Source: Chlorella sorokiniana
Lineage: Eukaryota; Chlorophyta; Trebouxiophyceae; Chlorellales; Chlorellaceae
DNA length: 64,000 bases
Reading direction: 5' to 3'
Assembly (NCBI GenBank): GCA_025917655.1
Contig: CP084608.1
Span: forward strand, 868,001-932,000
The notes beneath the pieces are model-generated. The model did not search any database and was not told where the DNA came from. It worked only from the letters and a program-made list of their open reading frames with translations. The position numbers and the translations under genes are program-made. Positions 11,234 through 21,341 of the stretch are shown one piece after another; the stretch's first letter is position 1, and each line of letters opens with the position of its first letter.

Positions 11234-12570
11234 ATGAGCGAAACAAGCTCGCCACCAGCACCACACGCCGAGGTAGGGGCCTACATCCACCGACATGGCA
11301 TGTTGCTGTGCGGGAACAATCTGGGGGACGCATTTATTTTGATGACCGGCCTCGAGGAAGACGTCAGGGACGGGTGCCCCCTCGCAGGGCACTGCAGATG
11401 TTGCAAGCCTGCCTGCCTGGCCTGCCGCCTTGCGAGCTGAGTGGCAGCACGGCTCCTTGCTTTGCTCCCCTCTGCAGGGCACAACTCAACTTGACACCCC
11501 GGCATCGAAGGACGCCATCACTGCCTCTGGGCGCAGCCCTGCAGTGCAGCGCTCCTTGGCGCCACAGCTGGGCACCGCCGGTGGGACGTCTGCTTCACCG
11601 CTGTGGCCTGCAGATGCGTGGGTTGATATTGACCTAAGCACAACGGAGGATGCACAACAATATGGCCAGCACCGCATTACTATTGACCTGGTCAAAGGTG
11701 GGCTCCCAACCGTTGCCATGGGCGTGTGTGCATGTACCTGTCGCTGTTTGCAGTACTAGTCGTCCACAACGGCAACATGCATCTGCTGCTGCCACGTTTG
11801 TAGGCATACTGGAGACCTGGCGCAAATCCAAGACGCATGCAGCCCTCAAAGCGCTCAGCAAGCAGTGGGAGGATTCTGATGGCGCGATTGTGTGTCACTT
11901 TTTTGTTGAGTTGGGCATCGGACCTGGCCACGTCTTTTTGAATCCAGCTGACTTCATGGTGGCTACTCTTACTGGCAGAAATGTCGTGCCTCCTAATCAC
12001 CTCTTGCTCCGCCTGGAGGTTATAGGCGATTTGTATGTATCATCTCCAGCAGACTGGGAACTTGATTCCCGGTCGGTGCTGTCCAAAAGCGGCTGGAAGG
12101 CTTTGCAGCTTGTTGAAACAGAGCTGCTAAAAAGAGCAGATGACGAGTTTAAAACACACACCGTGAGCCTGCTAGTTCATGTTTCTTATTCTCAGCAGTA
12201 TGTCTGCCCAGGCAGCTTACTTACTATGCTACTGCTTCAAAGCTGCAGGATGTCTACAGGTTTGTGTTACAAGGCTGCCAGCTGGATGGGAGGGACGCTG
12301 TGACGCTCGACAGCTTTCGGAAAGGGGTTTCCAAGCTTAGGCAAGCCTTGCTACTGTTGTATGTTGGAATGTGCTGCCCTCACTGATGATGCCCATGGTT
12401 GCAGAAGGGAACAGGAAACCACAGCAGAGCCAGTGGCAGAAGTGGATGAGGAGCAGGGTGACGACACATCCTTCCGGGGCAGCGTTACAGAGCAGCTGGC
12501 ACAGATGCAGGCAGCAATCGACAGGCTGGAGGTTCAGGTTGCACAGCTGATGGAGCACGCAAAGATATGA
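11234..12570 (+). CDS. Hypothetical protein with C-terminal coiled coil, five exons
   Basis: Function not recognised, but the gene model is clean. Exons 11234-11362, 11478-11697, 11804-12162, 12216-12358 and 12405-12570 have GT-AG boundaries and compatible phases and total 1,017 nt (338 residues plus stop) with no frame break. It begins MSETSSPPAPHAEVGAYIHR. The middle contains TWRKSKTHAALKALSKQWED, FFVELGIGPGHVFLNPADFM and WELDSRSVLSKSGWKALQLV, which read like a folded helical domain. The C-terminus (GSVTEQLAQMQAAIDRLEVQ then VAQLMEHAKI) is a heptad-patterned coiled coil, suggesting oligomerisation. No signal peptide or membrane segment is seen. Codon use is less GC-extreme than in the metabolic genes nearby. 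Confidence 0.75.
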
Positions 12571-12881
12571 GACAGACAGCTTGAGAGCTTGGTCCACTTT
12601 GTACCCTGTCATGTTCCACACACACCTGCCCATGGGCAATTGCGCAGACTGTGCTCTATCTTCCGCTGCTGTGAATTTTCCTGGAGAAGAACTAAGTTTT
12701 GCGATGTGCGGTGCCTACGAAGTTATTGAGCATATTTACCAATGATAACAGAAACGATGAGAACACACAATGGATACAGAGGGACAAATTTTAAATGGCA
12801 GACGTCTAGTGCATCAGGGTCAAGGCAAGAGCAAAGCATAACAAGTGGCACCCTCATGCATCGACGAACGTGGTAACTTCA
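12571..12881. other. Convergent 3' intergenic region
   Basis: AT-richer spacer between the stop of the plus-strand unknown gene and the stop of HPR1. No gene seen; it should hold both 3' UTRs. Confidence 0.5.
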
Positions 12882-15056
12882 TCACACAGTCGCCAGCCCC
12901 AGCTCCTTGGCATTCACAATGCTGGGCGCCGCCTTAGGAATGTCCTCAAAAGGTCCATCCACAAATGGCAGCACATCCGGCTTGTTCCATGCCGGATGCC
13001 CCGCCAGCGTGGCTGCCACGTTGCATGCTGCAAGGGTGGCCTGCAAGCAAGAACGGGAAATCGCTGAAGAAAAACAATGTGCACGCGCCAGCGCTCCCAA
13101 AACTACACCTCCTGTCTCTCTCACCATGCCCGCGCGTGTCCACAGCGTGGCGGAAGCAATGTGCGGCACGATGACTGCATTCTCGCACTCCGCCAGCCCT
13201 GGCTTCATGGCCGGCTCATCCTCAAACACATCCAGGCCTGGAAGGACAGGCGGTGGTGGTGGTGAGGTTGATAGCGAGGAAGGAAGCCGTGTTCCAAACC
13301 TTTGACCACCACCACAACTATTCTATTGTGCTGCCGCAGCCGCTCACCAGCTCGGAAGTCGGGGTTGGCCTTCAGGTGCGCCACCAGCGCAGCCTCGTCT
13401 ATGCAGGGCCCCCGCGCCGCGTTGACCAGCACAGCGTCGGGCTTCATCACCGCAAGGCGCTCCGCGTTGATCAAGTGGCGTGTGTCGGCGTCCAGGTTGC
13501 AGTGCAACGACACCACGTCCGCCACCCGCAGCACCTCCTCCACGGTCTCGCACCGACGCACAGTCACCGGCCGCTCCCCTTGCTTTCCAGCAGCTTGCCA
13601 TAGTCCCTGGGGGCGTGCAAAGGGGGAGGTGGCAGCAGGTACAGTGGCACTGCCCGGAAGAGGGGAGCCGAACCCGCGTGGCCCTTGCAGGCGTGGTAGG
13701 TTGGCCAAAGCTCACAGCAAAACATTGAACTATCTGGGACTTCTGCCGCTCCGTCGCGTGGCCCACTGGAAAGTCAACACCAGCGCCCCCTGCCCGCAGC
13801 GCCAAGGCCCTCCCCCCCACACCCTTGCACCCTTTCTTCTCGTCTAGGGTCCTTTCCAGCCCACAGCGCACCCACCTCACATACTCTTCCAAGAACTTGT
13901 TGGGGTAGGGGTCGTAGTAGACCAAGTCGCACTTGTGCCCCTCCACCATCATGCGCGCGTACGCGGTGCCGATGCGGCCAGCGCCAACGATGCCTACCGT
14001 CTTGTCCTGCGCAGGGCAGGGAAGCAGCAGGTTTCTTGGTTTGTGCAGAGAAGTGTGGAGCTGCAATGACAGTGGTGTGCACACGACAGCTGTGACTGCA
14101 CGAGCTTGCAAGGGACGGCAGCTGCGGCTGGGGCAGCCCCCTTCCCATCCACGCACCTGCAGCAGGTTGCCCACAAACAGGGTGGGCAGCCAGCCCTTGT
14201 AGTGCCCGCCCCGCATGAAGCTGTCGGCCTCCACCACACGTCGCGCAGCAGCAAACGTGAGCGCCAGCGCCAGCTCGGCGGTTGTCTCAGTCAGCACGCC
14301 TGCATGGCGTCAGCGTGGTGCAGAGCGCCAACATGACATAAAACGGCAGTGCAGAATCGAGGTTGCAAGCTGCGGTTCTGCAGCATCCCTTGCTGCGCTT
14401 GTCATCTACTGTGCAACTGCCACGCGCTTTTGATTTGCACTGGCGTCGCAGACACGCACCTGGGGTGTTGCCCACAGGGATGCCGACCTTGGTCGCCTCA
14501 GGCACACCAACATTGTTGTATCCCACAGCGTAGTTGCTGTACGCACGACCGCCTGCTGCCTTGAGTGCGCCAAACAGCTCGGCGCCCCAGTCCTGCAGAA
14601 AAACAAGTGGCAGCGGCGGATCATCGTTGCATAGTTTTGTACCCCTCTGAACACCACTTTCACACTGAATTTTCAACGATGCGGCGTCTTGGGTTGCACT
14701 AAACACCAGCTGTCAACCAAATAGCAAGTATAGTAGACTCTGCTGCGGAAAAGCAGCGGCAGGGCGGGCGCCGCCCCTACCTCAGTCAGCTGCCCGATGA
14801 CGCCGTCACACTTGTCGCCGATGAGCTTCTTGACCTTATCGTTGCTCAATATGGTGTCTGGATCAGTGCACACCTCCACCCGGCATCCAGAGGAGGTGAG
14901 GACCTTGAGCCAGCGATCTCCTGGCAGGTGTTTGGTCACCAGGACGCGCAGAGCGCCGCTAGGGTTGTGGACCTCCACTGGTATGCCATTTGCGGTTGCC
15001 GATGACATGGCACGGACGCCGCTGAACACTGCCCGAGACAGGCGGGCGACAGACAT
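12882..15056 (-). CDS. HPR1: NADH-dependent hydroxypyruvate reductase, probably mitochondrial
   Basis: Reduces hydroxypyruvate to glycerate, the last organellar redox step of photorespiration. Family features in order: GALRVLVTKHLPGDRWLKVL, GDKCDGVIGQLTE, YSNYAVGYNNVGVPEA, VGNTPGVLTETTAELALALT, ADSFMRGGHYKGWLPTLFVG, the NAD loop VGIVGAGRIGTAYARMMVEG, VLVNAARGPCIDEAALVAHL (substrate Arg), GLDVFEDEPAMKPGLAE and VIVPHIASATLWTRAGM (catalytic His). This matches plant HPR1 closely, not glyoxylate reductase HPR2. The preferred start (MSVARLSRAVFSGVRAMSS) gives a short Arg/Ser-rich presequence of mitochondrial character; a second ATG at 15008 would remove it. The protein ends KELGLATV with no peroxisomal PTS1, unlike the SKL of land plants. 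One frame break sits at a G run near 13580. It diverges from the twin-LOV gene. Confidence 0.93.
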
Positions 15057-15405
15057 CGAGGGGAAGGCTTTAGATACAGCCCTGCGCTCCACAGTAAGAA
15101 GACCGGCCACAATGCGAGTAATCGGACAGTCCTTCACCGTCGAAGAGCCGCCAGAGTGCTGGCCAGCGGGGCTCCAGCGCGATCGCAACATCGCGGAATT
15201 TCTCGCAGGCCCGCCTCCTGATGCGTTTACTGTTGCTACCACACTTCTTTCTGCTTCTAGGGCATATCAATTTGGGCACAGACCGACTGTCGGGCGCTGC
15301 CCTTGTCTCCGCAACCTTTGCTTTTACCTGATACACGGCGCCCACAGCCGCAGAAGCTTTGAAAGTGCCTGAATTGGGGGTGTTAGCCGCCTCGGCGCCC
15401 AGCCC
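15057..15405. promoter_or_regulatory. Divergent promoter region, HPR1 / twin-LOV gene
   Basis: 349 bp separate the two start codons, so both promoters must lie here or overlap the 5' ends. It contains an AT-richer island around 15220-15270. No specific element identified. Confidence 0.6.
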
Positions 15406-17539
15406 ATGACGGAGCCCTCGCAGCTCCCACCGCAGCCGCGGCGCGCCGCAGCCGCAAGGCCGACCTCGCGCTCCGCGGCCCTGCTGGGAGTGGCGCTGCC
15501 CAATGCAGCCGCGGCGCAGAAGGCGGCGCTCACAGAGGTTTCCACGGCCTTTGGGCAGCTGCTGCAAGACCTGCAGTTCTCCTTTGTCATATCCTGCGCC
15601 CGCTCCGACGACTGCCCCATCGTGTTTGCTTCTTCCAATTTCTTCACCTGCACCCAGTACACCCCCGCCGAAGTGCTGGGACGCAACTGCCGCTTCCTGC
15701 AAGGTGACCGCCGTGGCTGCACAGGAGGTTCGCCTCACTGTGGGATTGCTGCTGGCAGTTTGTCGTTGCCTTAGTGCCAATGAGCAGCGTTTCAGCCTAT
15801 GCCTCCTCACCTGGCCTGCTCACCATTTGACCGGCCCTGCCCTGCAGGCCCCGCCACCAGCCGCCAGTCGGTGCTGGAGATCCGGGACGCAATACGGGAG
15901 GAGCGCCCGTGCTCCGTGTGCCTGCTCAACTACCGCAAGGTTGGCGCCTGCTGGGCTGCGCCATAGCTGCCTGCCAGCCCAGCCATCCAGCAGTAGCGTT
16001 ATGCCAGTTTGCCGCCGTTGCATGGATAGGGATGGTGTGCCACGAGGCCAGTGAGCCGCGCACAGGGAGATGAAGTTCCTGCGCACCTGGGTGCTGATGC
16101 GTATGATCCGGTACTCCCCACCAAACCGCCAGGACAAAACGCCATTCTGGAATTATTTCCGGCTGGAGCCCATCAAGGGCCCTGCGGCAACGTGATGTGG
16201 TTCATAGGTGGGTGGTGGGTGTACATGTGCATGTATGTTATTTGGGGGAGGGCTGCGGGGGACAGGGGCAAGGCAGGTTCAAGGCGCGCCCTGCAATCTC
16301 TTCGAAGCAGCGGCCAAGGGGCAGGGGCGCCAGGCATAGTCACAGAGGCTGCAGGGCCTGGCTCCATGCAGTCTGCCCGCCGTCGCTCACCTGCGCCCTC
16401 CCGCTGCGCCCGCTCCTCTGTGTGCAGGGGTGCAGGCGGACGTGACGCGGCTGGTGGAGGCGGGCGGCGGGCGCCGCTGGAGGCGCTCGCCGAGCAGGGC
16501 GGCGGCGGCGGCCTCCGTGGCGGCGCGGCTGGAGAGCCACCGGCGGGAGCTGCAGGAGGCTGACCGCACCCAGAAGTGCGCGGTGTCGTCGTCGGTGCCC
16601 TCCTCCATGCTGGCGGCGCTGAGCCGCGTGCAGGACTGCTTTGTGCTGTCGGACCCCAACCTGCCCGACTGCCCCATCGTCTACGCCTCCCCCGCCTTCC
16701 TCAAGCTCACGGGCTACCCCTGCAGGTGGGTGGGGAGGGAGGTGTGTATCTGTTGGGGGGGGTGGGGGAGGGAGGAGACAGGGGGCTGCACCTGTCAATC
16801 CAGGCTTGCAGGGCGTCGCTTTTGCAACCTGTCCAGGCCAGCGCCAGGCCGCGTGAATTGCAGTAGCCCACCCATCACAGGCCCTCTTGTGCTGCCTCCC
16901 TCCCACCCCTGCCTCCCTGCAGCGAGGTGGTCGGCCGCAACTGCCGCTTCCTGCAAGGCCCCGGCACCGACCCATCCGCTGTGGCGGAGCTGCGCGCAGC
17001 GCTGGCCGCCTCGCCGCCCCGCCCCATCACCGTCACGCTGCTGAACTACCGCAAGGCGGACGCCAGCGGTTACAGCGAGCCGTTCTGGAACTCACTGCAC
17101 GTCGCGCCGCTGCGGGACGCGGGTGAGGCGGCGGTCTTGCTTGCACGCTGGGATGTCGGCGGCCAGCTGGCCTGAACAGCTCAGCCCATGAGCATGCCGT
17201 CCAACAGCCTGCCCAAGTTGCTGCTGTCATCGCTCCACCCGTGCTTGCTGCCCATCCCCTCGCCCTTCCCCTTCAGACGGCAAGGTGCAGTTCCTAGTGG
17301 GCGTGCAAATGGCGCTGACCGGTGACGGTGAGGAGGCCGAAGACGGCGGTGAGGTGGCGGCGGCGGCGACAGAACCCGAGGCGGCAGAGGGCGCGCCGCC
17401 GGCGCCCGCGGCGGACCCGCTGGTGCTGCTGCGGCAGAAGGGGGTGGTGGGGTCGCTGCGCGTGGCGACCCGTGCGCTGGCTCAGCACGGCCTGCGTCGT
17501 GCGCGCTGCTTCCAGCACGCCCCCTCACGCACAGACTAG
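15406..17539 (+). CDS. Twin-LOV blue-light sensor without kinase (PAS/LOV, TLP1-like)
   Basis: Two flavin-binding LOV domains and no kinase. LOV-A: QFSFVISCARSDDCPIVFAS, then the photoactive cysteine in VLGRNCRFLQG, SVCLLNYRK, and DKTPFWNYFRLEPIKG followed by VMWFIGVQADVTRLVE. LOV-B: VQDCFVLSDPNLPDCPIVYA, ASPAFLKLTGYPC, VVGRNCRFLQGPGTDPSAV, VTLLNYRKADASGYSEPFWN, ending KVQFLVGVQMALTGDG. Both adduct-forming cysteines are present. The C-terminus (LLRQKGVVGSLRVATRALAQ) resembles the helical tail of plant PAS/LOV proteins of the TWIN LOV type. The first domain needs a frame change near 16175. Start codon MTEPSQLPPQPRR is the first in-frame ATG. Light-dependent signalling by protein contact is known for relatives; the output here is unknown. 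Confidence 0.88.
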
Positions 17540-18333
17540 CGCCACTTCTTCGTCACGCCCTGGCTGCCGCCGCTTTAAGGCGGGGCAGGGTGAATCAATT
17601 CTCCCCATCAGCCTGCCCAGCAACCGCAACTCCTTAACAGAGTGGTGCTCTGCGACCCAATTTTCCTGCCTCTCTTGAAACCTGCGTTTTTCCAACGGTA
17701 ATGTTTTGCGCTCTTCTTTACCCAGCCTGTGACCAGCACCTGATGCTATCCTCATCACTTCCTGAATCGCCCCCCTCATATGGCAGTGGAGGTGTTGTTT
17801 ACAGATGAGCTGCGCTCTGCAGCCAAAGACGAGTACACGGTAAATGCACAAACAGCAGGGTGGTTTCCAAAAGGTCTGGGCGGGGACCGAAGGGGTGATT
17901 GACAGAAGAATTGGGCCCGCAGGAGGCGTGCGCACAGCCGGATTTGGCAGGGTGGTGGTTAAAAAATGGCACAACATGCGAGTGCGAACGAAATCTCCTG
18001 AAACATCTCAAGGGCAGCGCGGCTGAGCACAGGGTTGGGAGAGCGGAGCAAACATGCAGGGCGTTGGAAAATGCCGGCGGAGAGCAGTGTAGGAGGGGGG
18101 CAGAGGCGTGCAAGCAGCCGCATGTGGCTTCGCAGCAGGCAGCCCCTGCCGCGAACACAACACACACCCGTGCCGCCACACACATCATTCATCAAGTTTA
18201 TTTCCATTCCACGCGGTTCTTACTCCAGGCGCACAGGTGCGCAAGTCGGCGGTGGATGCCGTCGGGCAGCTGAGCCAGCTGGGCCCCGCCCTGCGCTGCT
18301 GCGGGCCAGGCCAGACGAAGCGAGGGCGTCGCC
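17540..18333. other. Convergent 3' intergenic region
   Basis: About 800 bp between the twin-LOV stop and the SGAT stop. No recognisable gene on either strand; presumably two 3' UTRs. A TTACA at 17799-17803 is the nearest TGTAA-type signal for SGAT but lies about 530 nt past its stop. Confidence 0.5.
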
Positions 18334-21101
18334 TCACGCATACTGCTGCAGCAGCGCCGCGCGCGTGGGGATCACTTTGCTGGTGCGCCGCCAGTAGTCC
18401 ACCGCGCGCGCAACGCCGCTGCCGGGCGTGATGGGCACGCCCGCGTCCAGCAGCGCCATCTCGGTGCCGCACAGCGCCGACGACAGCATCAGCTCGTCCA
18501 TGTTGCCCAGGTGGCCGATGCGGAACACCTTGCCCTTCACATCCGCCAGGCCAATGCCCAGGGACAGGTTGTACCTGTGGGGCGGACAACGGGAGGTAGG
18601 GCAATCAGGGAGGCAACGGAAGGGGAAGAAGCAGGGGCAGGCGTGGCGGGGGCTCCTTGGCAGCGGGAGCCAGCCCGGGGGCCCCAGTCCAGCGCGGCAT
18701 CACCCCATATCAACTACCATGCAGGGTGGTCATAGGGGCATGCGGGCAGGTGCGGGCGAGGCTCGCAGCGTCTCAGGTCCAGCAAGCGAGAAGCATCCCA
18801 GCACCCGAGGCAGCGTCCTGGCTCCGCCCCAGCTCACTTGGCGTACGCAATGTCCACCACCTTCTGGCTGTCCACCCCCTCGGGCACCTCGATGACCGTC
18901 AGCGAGTCGCTCTTCCAGCGCGCGTCGCGGCACAGCGTGCGCAGGCCCCAGCCCTCCACCGCGGCGCGGCAGCCCTCGGCGAGGCGGTGGTGCCGCGCCG
19001 CCACGGCGGGCATGCCGCCCTCCTCGCGCAGCAGCTTCAGCGACTGCTCCATGCCGTAGAGCAGGGGAGGATGGGGGTGTAGGGCACGTTGCCGCTGGGA
19101 TTGGTGCGCAGCATGTCTGCGCCAGGCGGCAGCAGCGGGGGGGAGCGGGCAAAGAGGCTCAGCACGCTGACCCTCGGCACAGGCTGCTCTCTGCGCGGGG
19201 CCGCACCCAGCCAGCAGGTCTGGCTGGCGGCGGCCCTGGCAGGGGGCCATGCTGCCGCAGCCACGGCGGAGCGCGTTTACACTTGCCAGGGGCGCATTAA
19301 CGCCGCCAGCCCATCAGCGCGCACCCTGGAAGTCGTAGTAGACGCGCTTGAGGGTGGCGCCCTTCATGGCCTCCAGCGCCTTGTCGCTCACGCACACCAT
19401 GCCCAGGCCTGTGGGGATGGACAGCGCCTTCTGGCTGCCCGTCACAGCCACATCCACCCGCCACTTGTCAAACTGCGGCGGCCGGGGGCGGCGCGAAGAG
19501 GTTTGTGGCTGGCTGGCCCAGTCGCACCAGCCGGGTGCCACCAACCAGCTGCCGGTGCCAGCACAGCGAGCTCGAGTGCGCGCTGAGCAGTCCCCAGGGC
19601 CTGCGCTGTTGACCCCCCGCCTGGCTGTTCCCCCCATCCCCATCTGTTCACCTGGAAGTCCAAGGCGCCGATGGAGGACACGCCGTCGACCAGCAGCAGC
19701 GCGGGGTGGTCGGCAGCATCCATGGTCTTGCGCACCTGTCGGGGCAGCAGCGTGGGGGGCAGCAGCGTGGGGGGCAGCAAGGGCAGGTGCGGGTGGGGTC
19801 GGCGAGCTGGGTTGCGGGCAGACTCGGGCCTAGCACTTCTGGTTTCTGCAGTAGAGCAGACAATCGCCTCGCAACAGGAGGGGACCGCTTGTCGCCTCCG
19901 CCGCTTCGCTCGAAGCGGGACTTCCATCAGCTGACCGCACCTCTGGGATGTCGCTCGTCACGCCCGTCGTCGTCTCGTTGTGCACCACGCACACCGCCTT
20001 GATCTTCTTCTCGCGGTCGGCCGCCAGCACCTCGGCCAGGCGGTCCTCGTACGCGCCGTCGCCCCACCGCCCCTCGATCACCGTCACATCCAGGCCCAGC
20101 CGTTGCATCATGTCGATCCACAGGTGGGAGAAGAGGCCGTAGCGGAAGGTGACCACCTTGTCGCCGGGGGACAGCGTGTTGGTCAGCGCCGACTCCCAGC
20201 CGCCGGTGCCGGTGCCGGGAAGATGATGGTGGTGCCGTCGCTCGTGCCAAAGATCATCTTCAGGTCCGACAGGCACTTCTTGTAGAACTCGGGAAACCAG
20301 GGGTCGCGGTGGTTCTGGCCGGGCACATGCATCGCACGCAGCACAGACTCATGGATGTTCACGGGGCCCTGCGCAGCAGGTGACCAGGGGCGAAGCAGAT
20401 CTGCCGGCAGCAGTGACATGCATCGCGAAACTGAAAGGTTACTGTCACTGTGTCTGTCGCCAATGCTGACCCTACAACTGAAAATGTGACAGGGGAACAT
20501 GAGGGCAAAGCAGACAGCGTACGGGCCGTGGGGATGGATGGTTGCAAGATGGACACTCAGAACACCGATTGAACATCGCGATACATGCACTTATCATGTT
20601 TGCACAATGCATGCAGGGGAGTGCCGAGGCAGGAGTGGACCGTGGAGGAGAGCGGCTGAGTAATCTCTGACGACAGCTGCACCCCAGCGAACCCATGCCC
20701 CGCCAACCAACACCCATGCCCAGACAAACTTACCGGCACAAACAGATGGTTGCGACCGGCGGGGGTGTGGCTGTAGGCAGGCCGTGTGTCGGCGGCAGTG
20801 CTAGAGCTGTGGAACGCCTGCACGAGCAAGTGGTAGGGTCGCCGCTGGCGGCAGTGGATTCAATAAGGCAAGGTGCAGCCCCCTAGCTGCGCCGTGACAC
20901 CGCCATTATGGTCGGGATCGTAGCTTGAATGCTCCGATTGCAATGACGAAGCCAGGAAGGGCACAGGAGATGCGCAGGCGCGCAACACTTCACGGTGGGG
21001 CTTACCTCCTCAACCTCAGCTGGCAGACTGCTGAAGCCCCGGACGGCTGTGCTGGACAGCAGAGAGCGCCCCTGCAGGCGGGAGGCGACCCTGTGCAGCA
21101 T
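18334..21101 (-). CDS. Serine-glyoxylate aminotransferase, probably mitochondrial
   Basis: PLP enzyme of fold type I converting serine plus glyoxylate to hydroxypyruvate plus glycine. Exon 1 encodes MLHRVASRLQGRSLLSSTAV and RGFSSLPAEVEE, a typical mitochondrial presequence. Then AGRNHLFVPGPVNIHESVLR, HVPGQNHRDPWFPEFYKK, GTGTGGWESALTNTLSPGDK, RYGLFSHLWIDMMQRLGLDV, VVHNETTTGVTSDIPEVR, LLLVDGVSSIGALDFQ and the PLP-lysine motif VTGSQKALSIPTGLGMV. The last exon includes RIGHLGNMDELMLSSALCG and ends LLQQYA, without the peroxisomal SRI-type tail of plant enzymes. The exon near 20218 has lost one base in a C run before GTGTGG. A short G-rich tandem (GTGGGGGGCAGCAGC) lies in the intron near 19740-19780. 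Head-to-head with GYDH. Confidence 0.92.
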
Positions 21102-21341
21102 AGCGGTGGCGGTTCGATAGGGGCAAGGCTTGTGGCCGTGGTGATCGCTGGTTGGCAAGTGGCCTCGACAGCTGGGAGCGACGATCCAATGACAGGTAAA
21201 CAATCAGCTGTCGCAATTGACTTGCAGTAGTAGTATGTGGCCAGTCATCCACGCTGGCCCTCCAGGCTGGCCAGAGGTGGGTGCGGCATTCGACTACAAC
21301 CGCCATCCACCGCCAGACCGTCGATCAGATAAAAGTGCATC
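21102..21341. promoter_or_regulatory. Divergent promoter region, SGAT / glycolate dehydrogenase
   Basis: Only 240 bp lie between the two ATGs. It contains a CCAAT at about 21189-21193 and GATAAAAG about 14 nt before the GYDH ATG. Shared control of two consecutive photorespiratory enzymes is plausible; no factor-binding site can be proved from sequence. Confidence 0.6.

Noticed and set aside
21219-21225. GACTTGC in the SGAT/GYDH promoter matching the algal CO2-responsive consensus GANTTNC
   Set aside because: One copy of a degenerate seven-base motif is expected by chance; no cluster of copies is seen.
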